From: JBBRVW01 sp963784645
Lineage (GTDB): Bacteria > Actinomycetota > Actinomycetes > JACCUZ01
Direction of reading: 5' to 3'
Assembly (NCBI GenBank): GCA_963784645.1
Contig: CAWARY010000001.1
Span: 124,001 to 188,000 of the forward strand
DNA: 64,000 nucleotides
Shown: positions 17,515 to 26,349 of the stretch, in pieces
How positions within the stretch are numbered: the first letter of the stretch is position 1
How the letters are laid out: each line of letters begins with the position of its first letter
Translations under genes and position numbers: made by a program
The notes under the pieces: model-generated
What the model saw: only the letters and a program-made list of their open reading frames with translations
The model's database searches: none
What the model was told of the DNA's origin: nothing

Positions 17515-18390
17515 TCATGCGTCGTCGTCCTCCTCGGGGCGGGCGCGGATCTGGTGGGCCAGGTGCTCCTCGCGGAAGTCGACCAGACGGCGCAGGGCCA
17601 GGTCGAACCGGGCCCCCGAGGGGAGCGCGTGGACCACGACGCCCGAGACGAGCAGCGGTGCCCCGAGCTCGGCCATGTGGGCGTCGCTCACTGCGGCCGA
17701 CCCGTCGGCGACGAACACGCACCCACTGCCGACGACCTCCAGCAGGTGCCCCCCACGGACCACGGCCGCGGTGTCCTCGTCGACACCGATGCCGAGCAGC
17801 CGCGGCGACCGGGCCACGAGCGACAGGAGCCGGCCGTAGCGGTTGCGCTGGGAGAAGTGCTGGTCGACGATCACGTCCGGGAGGAGACCGAGCCCGGCCG
17901 CCGACGCGGTGACGCCCTGGCGCGGGGTGTCGCTCTCGTCGCCGAAGGCGATCATGTGCTCGCTCACGGCGCTGGCCCCCGCGGACGTGCCGCCGACCAG
18001 CGCGCCTCGCTCGTACGCCGCGCGCACCGCGTCACCGAACCGCGTGCCGCCGATCACCTGGGTGAGCTTGAGCTGGTTGCCCCCGGTCATGAAGACGGCG
18101 TCGACGCCCGCGAGCCGGTCGGCGAGATCCGGGTCGTCGGCCTCGGAGCGCGACTGCGGACGCAGCGGCAGGACCTCGCCGGCACCCAGCTCGCGGAAGA
18201 CGGTGGAGTAGTCGTCGAGGATCTCCGGACCCAGCGACGACGCGGTGGCCACGACCGCCACCCTGGCCCCGTCGCCGCCCGCCAGGCGGACGAACTCGCG
18301 CAGCACGACCCGGGAGCCGGTGCGGTCCTCGGCGCCGCCGATGACGCACAGGGTCCCGGCTGGGACGGGGGTCACCGCTCGACGAGGCAC
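17515..18390 (-). CDS. cphB: Cyanophycinase
   Basis: The 291-residue serine exopeptidase of the S51 family cuts cyanophycin to beta-Asp-Arg dipeptides. The nucleophile is in GGTSAGASAVSEHM, with upstream FMTGGNQLKLTQ and downstream DQHFSQRNRYGRL and GIGVDEDTAAVV, all diagnostic. The start is GTG 18390, with TACCCT (18402-18397) ending 6 nt before it, so the operon is probably transcribed without a leader. An open frame reaching further upstream overlaps the divergent SixA gene and is rejected. It is the first gene of cphB-cphA. Confidence 0.95.
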   Translation of the reverse strand: MPRRAVTPVPAGTLCVIGGAEDRTGSRVVLREFVRLAGGDGARVAVVATASSLGPEILDDYSTVFRELGAGEVLPLRPQSRSEADDPDLADRLAGVDAVFMTGGNQLKLTQVIGGTRFGDAVRAAYERGALVGGTSAGASAVSEHMIAFGDESDTPRQGVTASAAGLGLLPDVIVDQHFSQRNRYGRLLSLVARSPRLLGIGVDEDTAAVVRGGHLLEVVGSGCVFVADGSAAVSDAHMAELGAPLLVSGVVVHALPSGARFDLALRRLVDFREEHLAHQIRARPEEDDDA

Positions 18391-18435
18391 GCCCTGAGGG
18401 TAGAGGCCGCACCGCGCAACAGGCAGGATGACCCG

Positions 18436-18897
18436 ATGGACAGCGCGCCGCGACTCGTGGTCCTCGTCCGCCACGGCAAGGCCGAGAGCGGCGAGGAGGG
18501 CGACGACCACGGCCGTCGGCTGACCTCCCGCGGGGAGTCCGACTCGCTGGACGCCGGCCGGTGGCTGGCCGGGCAGGTCGACCGGGTCGACCACGTCTGG
18601 GTGTCGTCAGCCACCCGGGCCCGGCAGACCTGGGAAGCGATCCACAGGTCGCTGCCGGCGGCCGCCGACGTGGTCGTCGCGCGTGACCTCTACCTCGCCG
18701 GGCCCCGGGAGGTGGTGGAGCACGTGGTGCCCTCCGACGTCCCGGTGCAGGTCGTGGTGGGCCACAACCCGGCCCTCGAGCAGGCCCTGATGGCACTGAC
18801 CGGCGACCTGCGCGGCATGCGGCCCGGCTCGGCCGCGGTGGTGGCGGTCACGGCGGGTGGCGGCCGGCTGGTCGAGCTCTGGTCCCCGCAGCGCTAG
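18436..18897 (+). CDS. SixA-type histidine phosphatase
   Basis: The 153-residue protein of the histidine phosphatase superfamily opens with VVLVRHGKAE (catalytic RHG). It also carries SSATRARQTWEA and VVGHNPALEQAL with the second catalytic histidine, the short SixA layout. SixA proteins remove phosphate from phosphohistidine, although actinobacterial members may act on other phosphoesters. CAGGAT at 18424-18429 ends 6 nt before ATG 18436, a near-consensus leaderless arrangement. It is divergent from cphB and convergent with serB across a perfect palindrome. Confidence 0.9.
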   Translation: MDSAPRLVVLVRHGKAESGEEGDDHGRRLTSRGESDSLDAGRWLAGQVDRVDHVWVSSATRARQTWEAIHRSLPAAADVVVARDLYLAGPREVVEHVVPSDVPVQVVVGHNPALEQALMALTGDLRGMRPGSAAVVAVTAGGGRLVELWSPQR

Positions 18898-18900
18898 CCG

Positions 18901-18948
18901 ACGTGTCAGCCGGGGGCGCCGGTATACCGGCGCCCCCGGCTGACACGT
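18901..18948. terminator. 48-nt perfect palindrome between convergent genes
   Basis: Two 24-nt arms are exact reverse complements and meet at a central TA/TA, with no unpaired spacer. It lies 3 nt after the SixA stop and 4 nt before the serB stop codon. A bidirectional rho-independent-type terminator is the simplest reading. No clear U-tract follows, as is usual in actinobacteria. Confidence 0.75.
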
Positions 18949-18952
18949 GGCC

Positions 18953-20182
18953 TCAGGTGGGGGGAGTGACCACGTCGATGCCTTCGGCGGCGTCGGCGTC
19001 CTCGATCTCGTCGCGCGAGATGCCGAGCAGGAACAGGATCGCGTCGAGGTAGGGCACGGTCAGCGCAGCGTCTGCGGCGTCCCGCACCACCGGCTTCGCG
19101 TTGTAGGCGATGCCCAGACCGGCGCGAGCCAGCATGTCGAGGTCGTTCGCCCCGTCGCCGATCGCGACGGTCTGCGCCACCGGGATCCCGGCCGCCGCGG
19201 CGAACCGCTCCAACGCGGCTGCCTTGCCGGCCCGGTCGACGACGTCGCCGACGACCTCGCCGGTGAGCCGGCCACCGACCACCTCGAGCGTGTTGGCGGC
19301 CGCGTAGTCGATCCCGAGGTCGGCGACCAGGCCGTCGGTCACCTGGGTGAAGCCACCGCTGACGATCGCCAGCTTGTAGTCGAGCCGCTTGAGGGTGCGC
19401 ACGAAGGTGCGGGCCCCCGGCGCCAGCTGCAGGTCCCGGCGCACGTCGTCCAGTACCGCCGCGTCCAGGCCCTCGAGCAGCCGGACCCGGGCTCGCAGGG
19501 ACTCGGCGAACTCGATGTCGCCGCGCATCGCCGCCTCGGTCACCTCACGGACCTCGTCCTCGCAGCCCGCGCGGGCCGCCAGCATCTCGATGACCTCGCC
19601 CTGCACCAGGGTGGAGTCGACGTCCATCACGACCAGCCGCTTGGCTCGCCGGTGCAGGCCGGACCGCTCCACCGCGACGTCGACGCCGAGAGCTGCGGCG
19701 GTGAGCGCCAGCTGGCGGCGCAGCACCAGAGGGTCGACCCCGGACACCTCCAGCTCGACACCGGTCACCGGGTAGTGCGCGATCCGGACGATCCGGTCGA
19801 TGTTGCCGCCGTAGTCGGCGACGCAGCCGGCGATGCCGCCGAGATGGACCGGTCGCAGCGGGTGCCCCAGCACGGTGACGTGGCTGCGGCCGCGGCGGTG
19901 CGGTCCCTCGTCCAGGGATCCGACTGCGACCTCGACATCCATGCCGAGCGGTGCGAGGGCCCGTTCGAGGGCGGACTGCACCCTTCCCTCGACCGAGGAG
20001 GGTGCGCGCAGCAGCACGCCGAGCACGAGGCGGCCGCGGATGACGACCTGCTCCACGTCGACGACGGTGGCGTCGACGCCACCGAGGGCGGCGAAGAGAC
20101 TGGAGGTGATGCCGGGGCGGTCGCGGCCGCTCACCGTGACCAGCAGCCCGCTCCCGCGGGCTGCGTCGTTCGACTGGTCCAT
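18953..20182 (-). CDS. serB: Phosphoserine phosphatase
   Basis: The 409-residue enzyme makes L-serine from O-phosphoserine. The N-terminus holds two ACT-like regions (VTVSGRDRPGITSSLFAAL and HVTVLGHPLRPVHL), probably for amino-acid feedback. The HAD phosphatase follows with nucleophile Asp187 and Asp189 in VMDVDSTL, SGGFTQV, and the metal-binding GDGANDLDMLARAGLGIAYNAKP. The length matches the long actinobacterial SerB type. Its ATG shares one base with the glgC stop, so glgC and serB are coupled. Confidence 0.95.
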   Translation of the reverse strand: MDQSNDAARGSGLLVTVSGRDRPGITSSLFAALGGVDATVVDVEQVVIRGRLVLGVLLRAPSSVEGRVQSALERALAPLGMDVEVAVGSLDEGPHRRGRSHVTVLGHPLRPVHLGGIAGCVADYGGNIDRIVRIAHYPVTGVELEVSGVDPLVLRRQLALTAAALGVDVAVERSGLHRRAKRLVVMDVDSTLVQGEVIEMLAARAGCEDEVREVTEAAMRGDIEFAESLRARVRLLEGLDAAVLDDVRRDLQLAPGARTFVRTLKRLDYKLAIVSGGFTQVTDGLVADLGIDYAAANTLEVVGGRLTGEVVGDVVDRAGKAAALERFAAAAGIPVAQTVAIGDGANDLDMLARAGLGIAYNAKPVVRDAADAALTVPYLDAILFLLGISRDEIEDADAAEGIDVVTPPT

Positions 20183-21417
20183 CAGAGCGAGACGCGCTGA
20201 CCCTTGCCGACCACCGTGATGCCGCCCTCGGACACCAGGAAGCCGCGGGCCCGGTCGTGCTCGTGGTCGACGCCGACCTTGGCGCCTTCGGGCACGACGA
20301 CGTTCTTGTCGAGGATGGCGTTCTGCACGACCGCCTTGCGGCCGATGCGGACATTGTCCATCAGGACGCTGCCGGTGACCTCGGCCCACGAGTGGACCAT
20401 CGTCCAGGGCGAGAGGACCGAGCCCTCGACGTGGCCGCCGGAGACGACCGCACCGCTGGACACGAAGGAGTTGATGGCGGTGCCGATCCGGCCGGCCTCG
20501 TTGTGCACGAACTTGGCCGGCGGTAGCGGGTCGTGCGAGGTGTAGATCGGCCATTCCTTGTTGTAGAGGCTGAAGACGGGGTGCACCGCGATGAGGTCGG
20601 TGTGCGCGTCGTAGAACGCGTCCAGGGTGCCGACGTCACGCCAGTAGTCCTTGTCGCGCTCGGTCGACCCGGCGACGTCGTTGTCCCGGAAGTCGTAGAC
20701 CTGCGCCTGGCCCTGGGCCACCAGCATCGGGATGATGTTGCCGCCCATGTCGTGCTTGCTGCTGGGGTCGAGCGCGTCCTTCCGGAGGGCCTCGAGGAGG
20801 ACCTCGGTGCGGAAGACGTAGTTGCCCATCGAGGCGTAGACCGACTCCGGGTCGTCGGCCAGGCCGATCGCGTCCGTGGGCTTCTCGCGGAACGCGGCGA
20901 TCAGGTGCCGGTCGTTTGCGGTCTCGATGACGCCGAACTGGTCAGCCAGCGAGATCGGTTGGCGGATCGCGGCGACCGTGACACCGGCACCGTTGGCGAT
21001 GTGCTGGGCCACCATCTGACTGGGGTCCATGCGGTAGATGTGGTCGGCGCCGAAGACGATGACGTGCTCGGGCTGCTCGTCGCCGATCAGGTTGAGGCTC
21101 TGGTAGATGGCGTCTGCCGATCCCGCGAACCAGCGCGGTCCGAGGCGCTGCTGGGCGGGCACCGGCGCCACATAGTTGCCGAGCATCGTCGACAGGCGCC
21201 AGGTGCTGGACACGTGCCGGTCGAGGCTGTGGCTCTTGTACTGCGTGAGCACCACGATCTTGCGGTAGCCGCCGTTGACGAGGTTCGACAGCACGAAGTC
21301 GATGAGCCGGTAGATGCCACCGAACGGCACGGCCGGCTTGGCACGGTCGGCGGTCAGCGGCATGAGGCGCTTGCCCTCGCCCCCGGCAAGGACGATGGAG
21401 AGGACCCGTTGAGGCAT
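20182..21417 (-). CDS. glgC: Glucose-1-phosphate adenylyltransferase
   Basis: The 411-residue enzyme forms ADP-glucose from ATP and glucose-1-phosphate, the committed step of glycogen synthesis. LAGGEGKRLMPLTADRAKPA is the nucleotide-binding start. GADHIYRMD, the lysine of FREKP and a C-terminal left-handed beta-helix (SGAVVSGGHVEGSVLSP) are all present. The ATG at 21417 is preferred to the GTG at 21426 because TAGCGT (21430-21425) ends 7 nt before it, the leaderless spacing used by many genes here. It is divergent from glgA with only 37 nt between the two starts. Confidence 0.96.
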   Translation of the reverse strand: MPQRVLSIVLAGGEGKRLMPLTADRAKPAVPFGGIYRLIDFVLSNLVNGGYRKIVVLTQYKSHSLDRHVSSTWRLSTMLGNYVAPVPAQQRLGPRWFAGSADAIYQSLNLIGDEQPEHVIVFGADHIYRMDPSQMVAQHIANGAGVTVAAIRQPISLADQFGVIETANDRHLIAAFREKPTDAIGLADDPESVYASMGNYVFRTEVLLEALRKDALDPSSKHDMGGNIIPMLVAQGQAQVYDFRDNDVAGSTERDKDYWRDVGTLDAFYDAHTDLIAVHPVFSLYNKEWPIYTSHDPLPPAKFVHNEAGRIGTAINSFVSSGAVVSGGHVEGSVLSPWTMVHSWAEVTGSVLMDNVRIGRKAVVQNAILDKNVVVPEGAKVGVDHEHDRARGFLVSEGGITVVGKGQRVSL

Positions 21418-21454
21418 GGTGCGCACGCTACCCCTGTAGTGCCACGATCACGCC

Positions 21455-22636
21455 ATGCGCGTCGACCTGCTCACCCGTGAATATCCGCCCGAGGTCTACG
21501 GGGGTGCCGGCGTCCACGTCGAGTACCTCGCCCGCGAGCTGAGACGGCTCGTCGACGTCCAGGTCCGCTGCATGGGTGCGCCGCGCGACGAGGCCGGGGT
21601 GACCGCGTACGGCGTGCCCGAGGGGCTGGTGGACGCGAACGCTGCACTGCGAACTCTCGGCACCGACCTGACGATGGTCGCCGGCTGCGACGGTGCCGAC
21701 CTGGTCCACTCGCACACGTGGTACGCGAACACGGCCGGCCACCTCGCCAAGCTGCTCTACGGCGTCCCGCACGTCATGAGCGCGCACAGCCTCGAGCCGT
21801 TGCGGCCCTGGAAGGCCGAGCAGCTGGGTGGCGGCTACGCCCTCTCCTCCTGGGCGGAGCGGACGGCGCTCGAGGGGGCCGACGCCGTGATCGCCGTGTC
21901 CGCCGGGATGCGCGACGACCTGCTGCGCTGCTACCCCGACGTGGACGCCGGCCGGGTGCACGTGGTGCACAACGGCATCGACACCGAGGAGTACCGGCCC
22001 GACCCGGGCACGGACGTGCTCGCCCGGCACGGCATCGACCCGGACCGACCGTCGGTGGTGTTCGTCGGGCGGATCACGCGGCAGAAGGGGCTGCCGCACC
22101 TGCTCCGCGCCGCCTTGGCCCTCGACCCGTCGGCGCAGATCGTGCTGTGCGCCGGAGCCCCCGACACCGACGAGATCCTCGCGGAGGTCACCGTTCTCGT
22201 CGAGGAGCTGCGGCGCGACCGCGACGGCGTCGTGTGGATCCAGGAGATGCTGCCGAAGCCGGACGTGATCCAGGTCCTCAGCCATGCCACCGTCTTCGCC
22301 TGCCCGTCGATCTACGAGCCGATGGGCATCGTGAACCTGGAGGCGATGGCCTGCGAGATCCCGGTCGTCGCCACCGCCACCGGCGGGATCCCCGAGGTCG
22401 TGGCCGACGGCGAGACCGGGCTGCTCGTGCCGATCGAGCAGGTTGCCGACGGCAGCGGGACGCCGCTGGACCCCTCGGCGTTCGAGGCCGGCATCGCGGC
22501 CGCTCTCGGCGAGGTTCTCGCCGACCCTGACCGGGCCCGCGCGATGGGCCTCGCCGGCCGCCGCCGCGCCCTCGAGGCGTTCTCCTGGCCGGCGATCGCC
22601 ACCCGCACCCTGGATCTCTACCGGACGCTTCTCTGA
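21455..22636 (+). CDS. glgA: Glycogen synthase / maltose-1-phosphate synthase (GT4 type)
   Basis: The 393-residue GT-B glycosyltransferase is of the actinobacterial GlgA/GlgM type. It has EYPPEVYGGAGVHVEYL at the donor-loop N-terminus, HSHTWYANTAGHLAKLLYG, VVHNGIDTEEYRP, FVGRITRQKGLPHLL, and the EX7E-like region PSIYEPMGIVNLEAMAC. It transfers glucose from ADP-glucose to glycogen or glucose-1-phosphate. Its mycobacterial relative GlgM makes maltose-1-phosphate for the GlgE pathway, so either acceptor is possible. CACGAT ends 6 nt before the ATG, a weak match to the leaderless box. Confidence 0.93.
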   Translation: MRVDLLTREYPPEVYGGAGVHVEYLARELRRLVDVQVRCMGAPRDEAGVTAYGVPEGLVDANAALRTLGTDLTMVAGCDGADLVHSHTWYANTAGHLAKLLYGVPHVMSAHSLEPLRPWKAEQLGGGYALSSWAERTALEGADAVIAVSAGMRDDLLRCYPDVDAGRVHVVHNGIDTEEYRPDPGTDVLARHGIDPDRPSVVFVGRITRQKGLPHLLRAALALDPSAQIVLCAGAPDTDEILAEVTVLVEELRRDRDGVVWIQEMLPKPDVIQVLSHATVFACPSIYEPMGIVNLEAMACEIPVVATATGGIPEVVADGETGLLVPIEQVADGSGTPLDPSAFEAGIAAALGEVLADPDRARAMGLAGRRRALEAFSWPAIATRTLDLYRTLL

Positions 22637-22798
22637 CGTCCACGAGGCACGAGGGCGGCCGAGTGGGCCGCTCGTAGGGCCGGAGCCGCAAGGTGCGGGG
22701 GTGGGACGAGGTCCCGGCCGGTGCGTGACGAACGCGACATCCGGCCGGGACCTTCGTCCCTGCGCGCGAGCGACCCGCCCGCCGATCATGGGAGGACC

Positions 22799-23854
22799 AT
22801 GGACCTCCGACCCCCCGGGACTGACCACATGTCGCGCACCGCCCGCCTGCTCACCGGCCTCGCAGCCCTTCTCGTGCTGCCGATCGGGACCGCCACCCCG
22901 GCCTCCGCCCACGAGCGATGGTTCGTCTCGGACACCCCCGGCGGCGACTGGGGCTTCTTCCTCTCCCCGCTCCCGCTGCTCCTCACGGGTGCGGTTGTCC
23001 TGGTCGTGGTGGCGTGGCGGCTGGTCGCGCTGCGGCTGTCCGGACCGGAGCTGCCGTTCCTGCGGCGGCTGTCGAGCCTCACGCCGTACGTCCCGCGCCT
23101 GCTGGCCGTGCACCTCGGCGTGAGCCTGCTGGCGCTCGCAGCAACGGGGAGCTTCCTGGCGCACTCGACCCCCGTCGACGACGTGCCCGGTGGCAGCCTC
23201 GCAGCCCTGGCCGAGGCTGCGCTGGGGGTGTGGTTCATCACCGGCGTCCGGCTGCGCCCGGCGGCCGTGCTGCTGGTGGCGCTCGGGCCGCTCGCTCTCG
23301 CCGCGGCGGGGCCGGTGGCGCTGCTGGAGAACGCGGGGATCCTGGGAGTGGCCGGCTTCCTCGCCGTCCTGCCACCCGGCGACGGGACGTTCGGCGCGGT
23401 GCGCACCGACCCGCTGCGGCTGCGCTGGGCGCTGCTGGCGCTGCGCGCCGGGGTGGCCGTCGCCCTCGTCACACTCGCGTTCTCGGAGAAGCTCACCAAC
23501 CCTGACCTCGCGCGTGCCACGTTGGACGCGTACCCGCGGCTGGACGTGTTCGCCCTGGTCGGCATCCACGTGGACCACCTGACGTTCATCGCGGTCGCCG
23601 GGGCGATCGAGCTGCTCTTCGGGCTGCTGGTCCTGTCCGGTGCGCTGCCGCAGGTGGCCGCGCTCGTCGCCGCGGTGCCGTTCACCGCCACCCTGCTGCT
23701 GTTCGGGCAGACCGAGCTCGTCGGCCACCTGCCGGTCTACGGCGTGTTCCTCACCCTGCTCGTCTACGGCTCGGACCCGGCGACGGCAGCCGCGGTGCGC
23801 TGGCTGCCGGCACCGCGGGTCGTGCGCGGGTGGCGGGTGGCGGAGAGCGCCTGA
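22799..23854 (+). CDS. DoxX-like integral membrane protein
   Basis: The protein has about 351 residues. The N-terminal hydrophobic stretch ends in TPASAHERWF, like a signal peptide cut after ASA, and about eight further membrane segments follow. VTLAFSEKLTNPDLARATL and GAIELLFGLLVLSG are reminiscent of DoxX-family membrane proteins. No catalytic motif is seen. GGAGG stands 3 nt before ATG 22799, which is tight. The ATG at 22829 would also keep the signal segment, so the start is uncertain. A hairpin follows its stop. Confidence 0.75.
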   Translation: MDLRPPGTDHMSRTARLLTGLAALLVLPIGTATPASAHERWFVSDTPGGDWGFFLSPLPLLLTGAVVLVVVAWRLVALRLSGPELPFLRRLSSLTPYVPRLLAVHLGVSLLALAATGSFLAHSTPVDDVPGGSLAALAEAALGVWFITGVRLRPAAVLLVALGPLALAAAGPVALLENAGILGVAGFLAVLPPGDGTFGAVRTDPLRLRWALLALRAGVAVALVTLAFSEKLTNPDLARATLDAYPRLDVFALVGIHVDHLTFIAVAGAIELLFGLLVLSGALPQVAALVAAVPFTATLLLFGQTELVGHLPVYGVFLTLLVYGSDPATAAAVRWLPAPRVVRGWRVAESA

Positions 23855-23861
23855 CCGCCCG

Positions 23862-23887
23862 GCCCACCGGTCAGCCGACCGGTGGGC
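23862..23887. terminator. Bidirectional hairpin terminator
   Basis: Perfect 11-bp arms GCCCACCGGTC / GACCGGTGGGC enclose a four-base loop AGCC. It sits between the convergent genes ending at 23854 and 23871, and overlaps the last codons of the minus-strand gene. Confidence 0.75.
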
Positions 23888-24596
23888 TGCACGCGGCCTC
23901 CACGGCGCGCCGGGCGGCACTGTCGAGGTCGCGCAGCGCCTGCGTCCGGGCCGCCATCTCCAGGGCGGTGACCGCCGCGCCGTCCCCGGCGCGGGCCAGC
24001 TCGACGATGCCGGCGATGCGGAGCGCCTGGTGCAGCACGTGCTGGGCCTGCATGTCGGCAGAGGCCGGCAGCTCCGGGCGCACCGCCCGCGAGCGTTCCG
24101 ACAGCACCATGGCGGCCGCCGGCTCCCACCGGGCGAGGTCCATCCGGACCAGGAGCTCGGTGGCCTCGCGCATCACCCGCGCCAGCTCGCGGGCGGCGTC
24201 GGGCAGCGGCACCGCGGAGCGCCCGGCATCGCCCACGGGATGAGCCGACCAGGTGCCGCGGAGCTCGGGCAGCAGCCCGAGCCGGACCCCGCCGGTGGTG
24301 ACGACGGCCTCGCCGCGGCCGACCGCCCGTTCGTTGAAGTCCGCCGGCCCGGGCAGCCCGGCCACGTCACCAGGCGCGGGCAGCACCAGCCGGAGCCCCG
24401 TGGCGCCGAGGGCGCGGAGCCGGCCCAGGGCGTAGGGCAGGTTGACCGGCTCCGGCTCGCCGGGCAGGCCGACCACCCGGTGCGGCGCGTCGTGGGCGCC
24501 GCGGACCTCGTCGGCCGCGTCGTCCGGGCTGACCGCGCCGACCAGCGCCGCGGTGCCCCACGCCGCCAGCCGGCCGGCGCTGGAGAGCTCTCGCAC
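23871..24596 (-). CDS. Conserved hypothetical protein of unknown function
   Basis: The 241-residue soluble protein has no motif I recognise. It begins MRELSSAGRLAAWGTAALVG and is rich in Ala, Leu and Arg, with no signal peptide or membrane segment. The codon bias is fully typical of the surroundings, so it is a real gene. GTG 24596 is supported by TACCCT (24609-24604) ending 7 nt upstream, and the divergent ABC ATPase start shows the mirror arrangement. The N-terminal FNERAVGRGEAVVTTGGVRLGLLP region hints at a regulator or binding protein, but no function is proposed. Confidence 0.85.
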   Translation of the reverse strand: MRELSSAGRLAAWGTAALVGAVSPDDAADEVRGAHDAPHRVVGLPGEPEPVNLPYALGRLRALGATGLRLVLPAPGDVAGLPGPADFNERAVGRGEAVVTTGGVRLGLLPELRGTWSAHPVGDAGRSAVPLPDAARELARVMREATELLVRMDLARWEPAAAMVLSERSRAVRPELPASADMQAQHVLHQALRIAGIVELARAGDGAAVTALEMAARTQALRDLDSAARRAVEAACSPPVG

Positions 24597-24639
24597 GTCG
24601 GCCAGGGTAGGTCGGGACCGCTCTCATAGGGTGATCCGC

Positions 24640-25422
24640 ATGTCCGACGTGCTGCACTTCGCGCAGGTGAGCGTCCTGCGCGACGGCGCGACCCTGATCG
24701 ACCGGCTGGACTGGGACGTCGCCGAGGGCGAGCGCTGGGTCGTGCTCGGGCCGAACGGCGCGGGGAAGACCACGCTGCTGCAGCTCGCGTCCGCGCACCT
24801 GCATCCCAGCCGCGGCAGCGCGTCGATCCTCGGCGAGACGCTCGGCGCCGTCGACATCTTCGAGCTCCGGCCGCGGATCGGGCTCTCCAGCGCGGCGCTG
24901 GCCGAGCGGCTGCCCGGTCGCGAGAAGGTGCGCGACGTCGTGCTGACGGCGTCCTACGGCATGGTCGGCCGGTGGCGGGAGGTCTACGAGGACATGGACG
25001 CCGGCCGGGCCGACGAGCTGCTCGCGGCACTCGGTGTCTCGCAGCTCGCCGAGCGTCGCTACGGCACCCTCTCGGAGGGCGAGCGCAAGCGGGTGCAGAT
25101 CGCCCGCGCACTCATGACCGATCCCGAGCTGATGCTCCTCGACGAGCCCGCCGCGGGCCTGGACCTCGGCGGCCGCGAGGACCTCGTCCGCCGGCTCGGC
25201 ATGATCGCCGCCGACGAGGACGCACCGGCACTGGTGCTGGTGACCCACCACGTCGAGGAGATCCCGCCGGGCTTCACCCACGCGCTGCTGCTGAAGCAGG
25301 GTCGCGTCGTCAGCGCCGGGCCGATGGCCGAGGCGCTCACCACGGGGACCCTCGCCGAGTGCTTCGGCATCGAGCTGGAGCTGTCGCGCTCCGGCTCGCG
25401 CTGGGCCGCACGCGCGGTCTGA
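24640..25422 (+). CDS. ABC transporter ATP-binding protein (stand-alone)
   Basis: The 260-residue ABC ATPase carries Walker A GPNGAGKTT, signature LSEGERKRVQIARAL, Walker B LMLLDEPAAGLD and switch His in LVTHHVEEIP. No permease or binding-protein gene is adjacent. It resembles the ModF/YlmA-type ATPases that act without a linked membrane partner, so its transported substrate or non-transport role is unknown. TAGGGT at 24627-24632 ends 7 nt before ATG 24640, which selects this start and implies a leaderless transcript. Confidence 0.93.
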   Translation: MSDVLHFAQVSVLRDGATLIDRLDWDVAEGERWVVLGPNGAGKTTLLQLASAHLHPSRGSASILGETLGAVDIFELRPRIGLSSAALAERLPGREKVRDVVLTASYGMVGRWREVYEDMDAGRADELLAALGVSQLAERRYGTLSEGERKRVQIARALMTDPELMLLDEPAAGLDLGGREDLVRRLGMIAADEDAPALVLVTHHVEEIPPGFTHALLLKQGRVVSAGPMAEALTTGTLAECFGIELELSRSGSRWAARAV

Positions 25423-25899
25423 GAGATCGGCGCGGCACCGCCGCCCGGGTGGCCGTAGGAGCGCGACTCCCCGTCAGAGCAGCACGGACGCGGACACTCC
25501 GCCTGCCCACCGCCCGCCGTCGGTCCCTGACCCCCGCGTGCCGGGTGGAGACGGCGGGAGAGATGCCGACGCCTTTGTGGTGTCCGCGTTCGGCGGTTCT
25601 GGGTCAAGTGGCCCCGCCAGGAGGCCGGAAAGCGACCCCTCTGCGGGGCCACTTCGCTCTGACCAGCGACGTCGACCACCCGTGGACGGCGCGGCACCGA
25701 CCCACCGCCTCCGCAGGTCCGAAGCCGCCTTTGACCTGACGGTCGGCTGGACGGCGGGCACGCCAGAGGGGAGCCGCGCGCCGCACATCGCTGCGCCGAC
25801 CGGGTGACCGCCGCGGAACCACCTGCCGGTGCCTGTGCGTTGAGCAGGTCGGTGCAGCAGCCAGCTCGGGCGCAGCAGCGATCTCACTAGGATGGTGGC
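25423..25899. other. Intergenic stretch with a composite repeat, 477 bp
   Basis: No convincing gene was found. The centre (25606-25738) holds a hairpin and a trailing 20-nt box that recur at 63324-63453. The last 20 bp form the nfeD promoter (TAGGAT at 25888-25893). Open frames crossing this region lack a ribosome binding site and family resemblance. Confidence 0.65.
25606..25738. repeat. Composite repeat, copy A: hairpin plus distal 20-nt box
   Basis: The arms AAGTGGCCCCGC (25606-25617) and GCGGGGCCACTT (25643-25654) pair perfectly over 12 bp. After 64 nt comes CCGAAGCCGCCTTTGACCTG (25719-25738). The same order, orientation and near-equal spacing recur at 63324-63453, where the box differs by one base. 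Confidence 0.75.
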
Positions 25900-26349
25900 G
25901 TGGACGGGTTCGGTGGCTACGACTGGGTCGCCTGGTTGGGCCTTGCCGTCGTCCTGGGCATCGTCGAGGTGACCACTCTCGATCTCGTGTTCGCGATGCT
26001 CGCGGTGGGCGCACTGGCCGGCGCCGTCACCGGGCTGGCCACCGACAGCCTCCTGCTGCAGGTGCTCGTGGCCCTGGTCGTGTCGGTGGCGATGCTGTTC
26101 GTCGCGCGGCCGATCGCGCTGCGGCACCTGCGCACCCCGATGGCGATCCGCACCGGCACCGACGCACTCGTCGGCGAGCGCGGTCTCGTGCTCGAGTCGG
26201 TCGACGCCGACGGCGGTCGCGTCAAGCTCAAGGGCGAGGTCTGGTCGGCCCGCTCGTTCGACCCCGGCCACGCGATCGCGGCCGGGCAGTACGTCGAGGT
26301 CGTCCAGATCGACGGTGCTACCGCAATCGTCTACGAATCGGAGATCTGA
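25900..26349 (+). CDS. NfeD-like membrane protein
   Basis: The 149-residue protein has two or three membrane segments (residues 8-75) and a C-terminal OB-fold NfeD domain (GTDALVGERGLVLESVDADG through GEVWSARSFDP to VEVVQIDGATAIV). NfeD proteins pair with stomatin-like proteins and affect membrane microdomains and their proteostasis. Here the stop codon shares its last base with the ATG of the SPFH gene. GTG 25900 is chosen because TAGGAT at 25888-25893 ends 6 nt before it. This is the short NfeD form without a protease domain. Confidence 0.92.
   Translation: MDGFGGYDWVAWLGLAVVLGIVEVTTLDLVFAMLAVGALAGAVTGLATDSLLLQVLVALVVSVAMLFVARPIALRHLRTPMAIRTGTDALVGERGLVLESVDADGGRVKLKGEVWSARSFDPGHAIAAGQYVEVVQIDGATAIVYESEI

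Noticed and set aside
21428..23920. 830-codon minus-strand open frame
   Set aside because: It is antisense to glgA and the DoxX-like gene and has no recognisable domain.
25604..26014. Protein-coding reading of the composite repeat (minus-strand frame with KGGFG)
   Set aside because: Both repeat copies give a similar short peptide, but frames differ around it and there is no start signal. Hairpin conservation explains the DNA better.
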